Of a stretch of 64,000 bases of DNA, positions 25,205 through 35,079 are shown piece by piece. The translations under genes were made by a program, and so were the position numbers. The number at the start of each line of letters is the position of its first letter. Position 1 is the first letter of the stretch. The notes below the pieces were generated by a model. That model had not been told where the DNA came from and made no database searches. It saw only the letters and a program-made list of their open reading frames with translations. The stretch comes from Boswellia sacra (lineage: Eukaryota; Streptophyta; Magnoliopsida; Sapindales; Burseraceae): assembly GCA_013180625.2 (NCBI GenBank), contig SNVD02013041.1:1-64000 (forward strand). Reading direction: 5' to 3'.

Positions 25205-25789
25205 AAGAGAGAGAGAGAGAGAGAGATTACAAATTGATAATTTGAAAAAGAGAGAAGATAGTTTGTGTAAGCAAAAGCATGTATTTCAAAACTTTCCATA
25301 GAAACAGCTCGCGCGTGGCGGTTGGATAAGCCAAGGGCAACTTTCTTATTGGTTTGCCCCCGTAGAGAATTAAAAATTTAACAAACCTGCTTAAAAATCT
25401 TTTTTTTAATTATTTTCATCCGTTAAGAATATATCTCCCTCCTTACGCTTATTTTAGTTTTATGTACGCACATTTTCAGTTGATTAAAACCAATCTATTT
25501 TATCAGCTCTTTATAAAATCTTTTATTTTCATTTTCTTTAAGAATTAAGTAAATACTGATGGATTAATTTTGAATTAATTTTTGGAAGATATATATAGAG
25601 CAATATTTAAATTGACAGATAAATAATATGAAAATATAATGTGGTCAATAATTATTTTTTGGAAATTAAAAAAACTTAACTAAGACTCTGAGGTTTATTT
25701 TAGAATTAGTATATTTCTTTTTCTTTTTTTTTTTTTAGTTTCCTAACCAAATTAGAAATGTTGGCTTGAGACTACAACAAAAAAGGGTT

Positions 25790-26480
25790 TTTGTGTCGGC
25801 CAAAAACTGACACATATCAAAATACATGTCGGTTCTTGCGCGACACGTATGGCCTTGACACGTATTTTGGTCAAACCGACACAAGAATATGTGTCGTTCA
25901 AAAAAAGACATGTATTAACAATTATGTGTCACTTAATAAGGGATTTTATTAAATATGTCATTTTTTGAACGACATATAATTTGTGTCGGTCAAAAAATGA
26001 TATACCTGTGTCATTCCCTGATCGACACATATCTAGTGTAGGTCAGAGAACGACATTGGTGTGTCAAATTATGACCGACACATATGACTTCTGAATCATA
26101 TGTGTCATACACTGAACGACACATAAATATTCACTAAGTGACACATATTCTGTTATCTATGTGTCGGTTATTGGCCGACACTAAATTTAAAAAAATTTTA
26201 TACGTGTCATTCGATGGCCGACACATATTTCGTTCACTAAGTGACACATATTCCGTTTTTTGGTGAATATATATGTGTCGGTTCTTAGCCGACACTTAAA
26301 CTTTCAAAAAAATTTATACATGTCATTCTCTGGCCGAAACATACTTCGTTTCTTAAGTGACACATATTCCGTTTTTTCGTAATCCTTTATGTGTCTGTTT
26401 TTGGCCGACACAAATCTTTAAAAAATATATAATACGTGTCAGGATGGTCTCATCCTGACACGTATTATATATTTTTTTAT
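25790..26480. repeat. Subterminal TGTGTCG repeats of the Pack-CACTA element
   Basis: The 9-12 base motif (A)TGTGTCGG(T) and its complement ACCGACACAT recur many times in both orientations, separated by 30-60 bases. In several places they form imperfect hairpins such as GTGTCGGTTATTGGCCGACAC around 26162. Similar motifs occupy the right end at 34630-34780 and a third site at 63160-63330. Confidence 0.8.
26420..26477. repeat. Perfect 27-bp inverted repeat with a 4-base loop
   Basis: Left arm 26420-26446 and right arm 26451-26477 are exactly complementary over 27 bases, with GTCT as the loop. The arm centre contains ACGTGTCAGGATG. It marks the inner edge of the left subterminal repeat zone; the subterminal motifs stop here and captured DNA begins beyond it. 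Confidence 0.9.
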
Positions 26481-28110
26481 TTTAAAAAAGTACATAAAAC
26501 TCAACAGACAAAAACACATTCCATAGCACTCTGCAAGGTGAATCGACTTTCAGACAGACAAAAAACAGGTGAAAGACAGAAAATGAACTATCAGTATTTA
26601 CATTCTGATAATCCAAAATCTAAATGCAAAACTATTATGGTTCAACTCATCCATTTATCACCACACAATGAAACAACAATAATTTCCACATTAAGCTTTA
26701 AAGTTCTGGACCTCAATTGTCAAATGTTCAGGCAGGAAACAAAAAGCTTTGCAGGTCTTGCTACAAAATTGACCAAAATAACTCAAAAAATAGAACCATA
26801 TCTTCAGCAGTAGATATCGTGAAGCATGAGGTGATTGGGTTTAAAAAGATAAACAAGTATAAGGAAGCATGCCTTCAATTCATCATCATAACCAACCAGA
26901 GAAAGTGCAAGTTCTGCATTTTCCTTGCCAACCTACATAAGCAAGGGTAAAATTCATACATGGAAGGTAGAATAGAATTTGTAACTCTCAATCATGGGAA
27001 AGGTCAAAGCATTGACTAACCACTCTAAAAGCAACCTGCTGAACTCTAGACAATCTATGATGCAGCAAATATGAGCTCAAACTACTTACAAGATACAGAA
27101 CCTAAGAAATTAGAGACATCAAATAAGAGAGCGAGGACCTAGCAGCATTAGCATAACACAAAACATATTCAACTAACACCTAGCCAAGTCAGGTAGGTTG
27201 CAAGCTAAATCCAAACAATAATGGTAATGGTGAAACAACAAAAACCAAGCCAACAGCTATAGAAAAGATTCAGTGCATATTGTAGAACAGAAAATTAGGA
27301 CATAAGAGAATAGTTTAATGCTAGTAACAAAGAAAATCAAATGTGCACATGAAAGAAGCAGCATTATTGACCATTGAGCATCAGTCGTCTTTCTCTACTG
27401 ATGTATCTATGAATTATATTGCATCATTCTGAATTTCATATTCTGTTGATGCAAACTTAATATTTAACAAGTGACATTGTCAACAAACTAGTGCCGGAAT
27501 CGGACAAGTTCAATATACTCATATGTTCAACACCATACATATGCTTCAACCCTATCTTTGCTATTATCTTTTGCCCCATGGGAAAAGCAAATTCTAAAAA
27601 ATTTTAAACAAAAAAGAAAAAACTCAACATCTATCACAAGGCATACTAAAAAGCTTACCAGAAAGATAGGAGTAGAACAAATGCAGCAAGAAACAGAATA
27701 TCAGGTCAAGCTGCAGCAATAAATTTATAATTTAAAACCACCCAATAAATTAGAACAAATGCAGCAAGAACAATGCTTGCCTCATAAGATCAATATAGCA
27801 TAAAAGAGAAAGACCAATAAATCCTTATACTGCACCAAGCTACACATCTATCCATCAATATCAAAATGAACACTGTAAAATAGAACAGATCTCTCAAAGG
27901 AGAACCATGCTAAAGCAGAGTGCTATACTATCAACATTTTAATTTTCATTTTTATTTCACTTCTTCCCTTTCCTATTCTGGTTTATCTGTAATTTCAAAA
28001 CACAGTTCTAACAAGATCTCTCAATTTATCCATCTGACATCAGATTCCATCATCAACACTTTAGCAATGCACAAAACAACCAAACAACATTCAAATCCAA
28101 AAACAAAAAT
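26480..28110. other. Non-coding interior of the Pack-CACTA element
   Basis: AT-rich DNA in which short plus-strand frames have no recognisable motifs. It may contain intron or untranslated sequence of the adjacent hydrolase fragment, but I cannot show this. Confidence 0.35.
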
Positions 28111-28113
28111 TAC

Positions 28114-28386
28114 CTGACTTTCGAGCTTGTAAGGATTAGGCAATTCTTTTTCTTCCCAATCTTTCCGACGAGGCCTAGAAGCCAATCCCCAACCAGGGCG
28201 ATCGAAAGCAGCAACTGGGCATCCAATCTGTCGAGCCAGCACCCCCATCACATGCCTCCATGAAAATACTCCTCCACTAAACCCATGCACTAAGACAATA
28301 CCAACCTGACCTTTTCCCTCTAAATCTAGCTCTAAAGTCCCAGTCTGCATTTCTTCCTCCTCCACGGTATCATCTAGGCTCTAAAC
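28114..28386 (-). pseudogene. alpha/beta-hydrolase gene fragment (one exon)
   Basis: A single minus-strand exon encodes about 90 residues typical of a plant alpha/beta-hydrolase family: QVGIVLVHGFSGG, then FSWRHVMGVLARQIGCPVAA, FDRPGWGLASRPRRKDWEE and LPNPYKLESQ. It ends at a good donor (CAG, then GTAATT). The HGFSGG segment is the oxyanion-hole region. The nucleophile elbow and the Asp and His of the triad would be in later exons, which are absent. A TAG stop lies upstream in frame at about 28378. The substrate cannot be told. It lies on the same strand as the TOR and CCT2 pieces. Confidence 0.82.
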
Positions 28387-28997
28387 AAGAATATCTTCAG
28401 AAAGAACAGTAGAAGTTGCAGAACCATCTAACAGTGGAGCATAGAGAGAAGAGCTTTGAAATTGCAGAACCATCCAACAGAACCATCCAAAATTTGATCC
28501 TACCTAGAGAAAAGCATGAGCATTAAAATTCAATGATAGGACAGTAATACATTGAGCTACAACAATTTACCGATGTGAATTCAAGCTAATAGAGCAATAT
28601 TTTACATAAAAAAAAAGAAATAAAATCAAGTAATTAAATAAAGTAATGCATATCTTTGCTAATTGTTTTGATAATAACTTTCTTCCATGCCACCCGCATG
28701 CCCTTATACTAAAAGGCCATCTTATAGGTCCAATTAAAGCATAAAACAATTAGATATTAATTAAAATTAATTAATTAAAGAGAGGAAGCTGGTGATCATT
28801 ACTAAAATTCTAGAAGAATTAGAATCATAGTTGAGAAATGTAAGTCACATGTTTACTAAAATTAATTAATTAAAGAGAGGATGCCTATAATGAATGGCAT
28901 ATGGCAGCTTACCTAGGATTAGATACCAAATTAAATGAACAAATGAACATTTATTAAGTAAGTATCAAATGAACAAGAAACTCAAAATCTGAGCTTC

Positions 28998-30785
28998 CAC
29001 TACAAGTAAAAGTCAATGAATTTTTAATTTAGAACATTTAATAAGCATTTGTTGTTGTCTCTAGAATAAGCAATAATGGAGTTGATTGTTGTCTTTCACA
29101 AAAAAGAACCCAAAAAACTAAGATCTATATTTTTAGCCAGAAAATGCAATAATAAGTTAGCATGATGTCATAAGTTCTATACCCATAATACCAATTTCGT
29201 ATTCTAATCATTAGAAGTTAAAGGAAGAAACAACATAAGAAAATAAGTATTTAAGTCCATTAAGTCAAAGCATTAGATTATACTACCAAGATTATATATA
29301 GAAAGTAGAAGAATGTGAGCAAACGGTAAGTAAAATGCAAACTGTTTGATCCATCTTCAATCCATCAGTCATATTAGCAATCACTATTAATATTGACCAA
29401 TACAGTGATTGGTTCGTTGACCTACTGTAACTGTTTGATCATCAAATTCAGAAACATGCAAGCATGGCAAATACATAAAAATAAATAAATAAACATAATT
29501 GTTACTGTTTTGCGATCTTTAACGTTGCTACGCTTTTTTGTGGCTATCGGCCTCCGGCTGAAGAGTCTCCAGAAAAGTTGCAAAGGTGCCTCATCAATTT
29601 AAAATATAGACCCAACCTGTCAAATTCCATACATTAGATAATGGATCTATATCCTTATTTTATTTTTAAGGATCGTGGATGGTCAGATCTATTAAAAAAT
29701 TCTTCTTCACAGGTAGAGAGACGGTTCTGCAAAATGAAAAAAAAAAAACCCACCATTTAACAAAACTGCAGAGACCTATTCCTCAATTGAAAAAAAAAAA
29801 AAAAAACAAAACAAAAACAAACAAGCATAAAATAAAAAGTTAAATCGAAAGGTTGAAGTAGACGAGTAAGGGGAATAAAATAATAGATGAAAAAGGCTAG
29901 AAGGTGAGCATAAACTTTCAAAGAAAAATGCCGAACCTCCCAATAACAATCTTTATTCTGCCACAATATTCTCTGGCCAGAGAAATCTCAATTTTTAAAC
30001 TTTCTTTTTCTCCTTGTTCTTTTTAATCTTCGATTGGAAAACAGCAATTGGAACATCCTTCTTCAGCTATAAATATTTTAATTTTGCCAAAAAAAAGTGA
30101 ATAAATATGAGCCGTATTTTTTTTAATGGAAACATGTCACAAAATCCTTTTAGTTTTTATGAAGTAGATTATTTGGCTTAAATTTTTCTACGATTTAGGG
30201 ACCTGTAAATAGGTGTAAACATCTCCAAACCTTGTATCGTTCATGATTTCAAATTAAGATTAAAAAAAGCCTAAAAATAGGCAAACCCACATGAAAAATC
30301 AAAAGTTAAAACTCCATAACAGATTATAAAACACAAAATCTGTTTACGTCACATAAAAACAAAACACAAAAATAAGAAAAAAAATAAGAAACCTAGATGG
30401 AGAATGAGGAAAAACAAGAGATTTAACTTGAAAAGGGTTGGTGAGAAACAACAAAAAAGATAAACTTTAACCTGAGAGAGAAAAAGAAGGAGAAAATAGG
30501 TGTGGTACAGCCTCTTTATGCATAGGTGACTAGAAATTGTTGTCGAGAAAGCGATGATGATGAACATTCAGAGAAGAGCGGCTAGGGCAGAATCAAGTGA
30601 ATTAGAGAAGGAGGGGAAATGGGTTTTTATAATAGCAAACATGTAATTTATTGGAATTTAATAACCGACAACTATGGTAATTAGGTGATTTGACTTTGAG
30701 AGCCTTGTAATATTTGATGGTTTTTTTAAAAACCCTCAGATAAATAAATAATGATGTGTCAAATATTTACAAAATTCTTGTAGTG
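28998..30785. mobile_element. Possible nested CACTA-like element
   Basis: CACTACAAGTAAAAG begins at 28998 and an inverted counterpart (minus strand CACTACAAGAATTTTG) ends at 30785. The outer three bases differ (ttc on the left, aag on the right), so there is no target duplication and the pairing is unproven. If real, it was inserted between the hydrolase and TOR pieces. The interior is AT-rich and non-coding. Confidence 0.3.
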
Positions 30786-30887
30786 AAGACAATCAATGGA
30801 CAAGAATCCGGAAAACATAAGTCAAATTAAAAAATTATACAATTTTTTTCTAGTAGCTCATTAATTAGACAAAACTCAGCCACTAAC

Positions 30888-32931
30888 CTGCACACGAGGG
30901 ATTAAACTTGTCAAAGTTTTGATAGCAGCATGCCTTTTATCTATTGAAGCATCCACTTTGAAAAAGCGAGTAAGTGCAGGGAGAAGCAGATGCATGTGTT
31001 CATCCAGTGTCCCTACATTTATTATTTATTTTATAAGGACCAGTAAACTGATTTTATTAAAAATAATAAATAGCTACAAGCTGGTTGATGGCAATGATCC
31101 ACCTAAAACATTAAAATAAAATAGATGAAAATATCACTTGAAAAAAAAATTCTAATCTCTACTAAAAAAACAAAAACAAAACAAAAACAAAAAAGAAAAA
31201 AGAAGGAGAAAGCGAAAAAGAAGAAGATTGTCAAATTGTGAAGAATCTGAAGACCACAAAGAAAATAAAAGGAGAACAGTCCCAAAGAAAATCATTACCT
31301 TTGTCAATAGTCTTCAAAAATTCTCCAACGTCACTCTAATCATAAAACCAGCTTTTCCTTCCACATCGCTTCCAAAATGATTATTAGCAAATAATGCAAT
31401 ATAAGAACCCAGCACAACAGATTAACTTCCACACCCTCTCTAAATAGTTTGAACCATAAGCGCTTCCATCCAACTAGAAGAAAACAAAACACGGTTGTTG
31501 TTTTCATTCTTTTCTCGTACTGTATTTTTGTTGTTCACAAGAATGCAAGAATGGATATGGTAATTCTAATATAATGCTTTACTGGACTAGAAAATCACAC
31601 GCTTCCACACTAGCAAAATGTTTGGACAAATTGTCACAGAATGGAGAATACTAACCACCAAACACTCCAAGGGTGTGGAGAACATCAAGAACATAGGTGT
31701 AGTCATTGCACCGTTCAGTCTCACTTAAAACTTGAATGCAACATGGAAGAATAGTAGGAAGATGTGCTATGAACTCATCATTCAGAGCCAAGCAAAGCTG
31801 TTCCACAAGATGCAGCACCTGAGAAAAGATCAAAAGCAAGGGAATGAGACATAATTGAGAATGAAATTGAAAAACAAATCAAACCATACAATATGCAGAT
31901 TACCATAACTGCCAAGGAAAAATACAGGAATATATATATATACACATACTGGAAGACCACGTGAAGTACGATTAGTAGCTGGCAAACTAAAGGATGACCA
32001 CAGTTCAGAAATTAGAGAGAACAATTCTTGCAAATATTTGCGAATATGCTACACAGGAACATTAATTCCAAACATTTTGAAATCCAAAAAATCAAAATAA
32101 ACAAATAAATGTGGTAATAGATTCCACAACATCTATATATACCTGATGCACGATAGACACTAGTGTTCCAAGGTTCCATGTTATAAAATCCCTCAGATAA
32201 TCAGCACATGTCTGAACAGTGTTAAAGAGATCGGGCAGCAACTACAGAATAATGGCCAAGGGGAAACCAGAATTCGTCTAGTATTATTCAATCAACAAAG
32301 TCTAGTGCAATAATATCAAAAGTCTAAGTAAAGAAAATGAAGAATTCAAGAATGGTAACAGCTAAATTTCACCATGCACGACTATCCTCGCATTTTAAAT
32401 TAATCTTAACTACTCTTGAATTTTAGATCAAATATAGGGCATCAGATAGAAGACAGACATTTCTTTGCATACGTTAAGTACTTCAGCATACATAATTCAA
32501 AACTTCTAGAACAAGATATTAAGAGCCTGTTTGGTTATGAATTTTGTGTTTAATGGAAAATCCAGATCATGATTCACATGAATGTCTTGCTCCCAAAACT
32601 AAAGATCCAACGACAGAGTATGAAGAAAAAGTTTTACCAGAGAAATTCGATCACAACTGAAAAGTTATTAGACAAACCTTTGGTAAGTAAGGAACACAAC
32701 CTAGGCCCATTGACTAACCTCCCAAAGAAAAAAATCAAATGACAAAAAATATGAAAGGAAACTAAGAAAATAGTGAAGATGTAACAAAGAAATCAGATGA
32801 GATTTTTTTTAAAAAAATTGTTTAAATACTAAACACACCTTGAATATGAACATAAGAGATCCAACCACCTTTTGGTAGCAACTAGCAAGAGAAGGATCCC
32901 TAAGAATTTGAATGAGAGAATTGATTGCAGC
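30888..32931 (-). pseudogene. TOR: TOR kinase gene fragment: six exons of the HEAT-repeat region
   Basis: TOR is the central growth-controlling kinase; its N-terminal half consists of HEAT repeats. Six minus-strand exons match a continuous stretch of it. They are 32839-32931 (LRDPSLASCYQKVVGSLM), 32678-32713 (SMGLGCVPYLPK), 32143-32241 (LLPDLFNTVQTC, DFITWNLGTLVSIV), 31950-32048 (HIRKYLQELFSLISELWSSF), 31656-31818 (VLHLVEQLCLALNDEF, RCNDYTYVLDVLHTL) and 30888-31012 (GTLDEHMHLLLPAL, IKTLTSLIPRVQ). All donors are GT and all acceptors AG. Exon lengths sum to 615 nt, 205 codons with no stop and matching phases (the last junction splits a Gly codon). The kinase, FRB and most HEAT repeats are missing, and no native start is present, so it cannot make TOR. 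It is a genomic-DNA capture rather than a retrocopy. Confidence 0.92.
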
Positions 32932-33320
32932 CTGATTCAATGGAACATAGAATTAAAATAAGTAAATTGATTGGGTGCTAGGCTATATCTTCAGGCCACC
33001 TCCTCTGCTTTAGTGATCGATGCACATTCAGTAGAACTAAGAAAAGAGGCACCTGACCTGCAATACACAAGAATTCAACATATCACATAAGTAGAGAAAG
33101 AGAAAATTACAGATCTACTCCACAGTAACTTTAGAAAGCAATTTTTAGCATAATAACCACCACCTAGACCTTCAAACAAAAGTAAGAAAAAAAAACCAGC
33201 AAAATTATTCAGTTTTTGCAACCAAGTTAAATTCCATCGTAGAAGTACAGTTACTCAAATCATAGCAAGATGCCAAAAATACAAGAGAGGTCCGCTGCCA
33301 GGAAAATAGCGTAGCCATCT
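32932..33320. other. Junction between TOR and CCT2 pieces
   Basis: This stretch contains the 3' side of the CCT2 fragment after its stop codon and the upstream side of the first TOR exon. I recognise no further exon, although about 33000-33055 on the minus strand reads as a short open segment (GASFLSSTECASITKAEEVA) that I cannot assign. Confidence 0.4.
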
Positions 33321-34283
33321 TTACAATCTATCTTTTCTCCTCCTTGGGGCACAAGTGATGATTTCATCAACTCTAAGAATCATCTCAGCAGCCTCAGTTG
33401 CAGAGAGTAATACAGCCTGCTTAACTTTGAATGATTCAAAGATACCCAGCTCAACCATATGTCTTACGTGTCATAATTTTAGAAATGCCAGTAACAGGTA
33501 AAAGCTACAGAAGCGAAAATAAATGATTAAAATTTGCAATAAAAGTCTAAAGCATCAAAAGAGCGATTAAACCTATAACTATAACCAATAACAAGTAGTA
33601 ACCGAAGAAGGATATAATTAGGTCTGTAATCTAAAACCTTTTCCCCATTAAATATTGAGGCCGTATTTTGGTTAGCATAGACTTATATAGATAGTAAAAT
33701 TTATACAATAATGTCCATTCCCAATGAGCTCCCTCAATCACTTTCCATGTGAATTTTCATAGTCGATCCAACGTCACACTAGATCTCAAAATAATTTTGA
33801 GTTGCATGGTAACAAGGAAGCCATGGCCTAAAATCAAAATGTTTCAAACAGTGTAACATTGCCTCACAAAAAAAGGTGCACTTTGTTCATATAAGGTGTA
33901 TAATAGACCATTTCAAACCCAACATACATCCAACTTGTTTTTAAACTACTTTGGTTTCAGAACTTATAGATCCAGATATGACATCAATTTCTGTTGTGCA
34001 TCCATCCTTCTGGTGCTCTGCATGAAGCTGGGCAATCAACTCAGCACTGTATAAACCAGCATTGTCAGCAATGGTTGCTGGAATGGCAACAAGTGCCCAC
34101 GAAAAAGCATCAATAGCATGAGACCTTTTTCTATGAGTCTTCCGTGCCAACTCATCCACTTCCTTTGCCATCACCATCTCAGGCCATACGCCTCCAAGCA
34201 AAACCCTGGTGTCATTAACTGTCTGAGACAACACGTACAAGGCATCATGCAAAGGCCTCTCAACCTCATCAAGCACATGGTGG
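33321..34283 (-). pseudogene. CCT2: Chaperonin CCT subunit beta gene fragment (last two exons)
   Basis: CCT beta is one of eight subunits of the cytosolic TRiC chaperonin that folds actin and tubulin. Exon one, 34283-33968, encodes HHVLDEVERPLHDALYVLSQ, LLGGVWPEMVMAKEVDELAR, SHAIDAFSWALVAIP and EIDVISGS. The second, 33458-33321, encodes [20 protein letters not shown] and [12 protein letters not shown] and ends in a TAA stop like the native C-terminus. The first exon starts at an AG acceptor. Its donor appears mutated from GTAAGT to ATAAGT at 33967, so splicing to the last exon is doubtful. No stop interrupts either exon. Everything before the last third of the protein is missing, so this is a non-functional fragment. 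Confidence 0.9.
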
Positions 34284-34321
34284 CTGCGATAAAATATTAA
34301 CATAAAATTAATTTGAAGTTA

Positions 34322-34432
34322 AAGTATAAACTTCAAATTTCTGTCTCTAATGTCTTGGATTCGGCTGCGAAACTGACTCCACAGCTTGACTACCACAACT
34401 CTCCAAGTCTTCTTCAATCGCCATTAGAGAAA
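34322..34432 (-). pseudogene. 5' end of an STY-type ACT-domain protein kinase gene
   Basis: From an ATG at about 34421 the frame reads MAIEEDLESCGS, then AVESVSQPNPRH, a TAG stop, then RQKFEVY. This corresponds to the start of plant STY46/STY8-like Ser/Thr/Tyr kinases, where NPR-QQRQK-EVYNEVL follows. The TAG replaces an expected Gln (CAG). Homology ends at about 34322. The sequence upstream of the ATG (to about 34560) is leader-like and may be the captured 5' UTR. If so, the whole minus-strand cargo could be transcribed from this side. The ACT and kinase domains are absent. Confidence 0.6.
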
Positions 34433-35079
34433 CACAGAAAGTAGATCAAATAATAATGACGAAGATGAAAACTTCTAAAGAGCCGATGAAGTTAGAGATG
34501 CAATGAAGAGCCGATGAAGTTAGAGGGGTGGCGGTGAAGAGGCCGTTGGAGAAGAAAAAGATGATAAAGTGTGGTTCTAGGGTTATAGCCTTTTATATTT
34601 TTATAATTTCTTTTTTATTTTTATAAGTGTAAATACTTGTCGCACATGAGAGTTACGTCACAGGGCATACCCGCTTTTTTTTTAAACGTGACATATATTA
34701 AGTTTGACCGAATTTAGAGTCTTATATGTGTCATTTCTCTGGGAAGCGACACCAAATTTGTGACACCAAAGCTCCATTTTCTTGTAGTAATACCATCTTG
34801 ATAGTAGCTCTGTTGAAATCTTTAAAGATCTTGTGACACGTGAATTTAGCCTTTATAATGATTATGATTATTTATTTACTCTCTATGTCTTAATATATTT
34901 CCACCAATCATCAATTACATTTTTTTTAATGTTTTATTCAAGTAAGGAGAGAAATTTAGTTCCATTTGAAAATGCCCTGACTTTTCTTTTTTCAAGCGGC
35001 AAACATCTAGGCACTACGCTCCCTCATAGTCTAGCACTGTCCAACAATTAGTTTAATACAACAATACCTTATACGATAT

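Larger units (their letters stand above)
25770..34789. mobile_element. CACTA-type element carrying pieces of several host genes (Pack-CACTA)
   Basis: The ends are inverted: the left begins ACTACAACAAAAAAGGG at 25771, and the right, read on the minus strand, begins ACTACAAGAAAATGGAGC at 34788. The canonical first C is changed on both sides. Both subterminal zones (25790-26480 and 34630-34780) are packed with the motif TGTGTCG or its complement in alternating orientation, the usual layout of CACTA transposase-binding repeats. The paralogous segment at 38081-38095 lacks the insert, which confirms both borders. A clean 3-bp target duplication is not visible. No transposase is recognisable inside. 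Instead there are minus-strand, intron-containing exons of an STY-type kinase, CCT2, TOR and an alpha/beta hydrolase, so it would need a transposase in trans. Confidence 0.8.

Noticed and set aside
30349..30567. Phe/Leu-rich ORFs such as 30349-30567 and 31103-31285
   Set aside because: They come from A-rich runs on the opposite strand and have no domain pattern.
28998..30785. A proven nested CACTA element
   Set aside because: The two ends can be paired, but the flanking triplets differ and inner repeats do not match, so it is kept only as a low-confidence feature.
30888..32931. A functional TOR gene
   Set aside because: Only six HEAT-repeat exons are present; the start, kinase and FRB domains are absent and transposon ends flank the unit.
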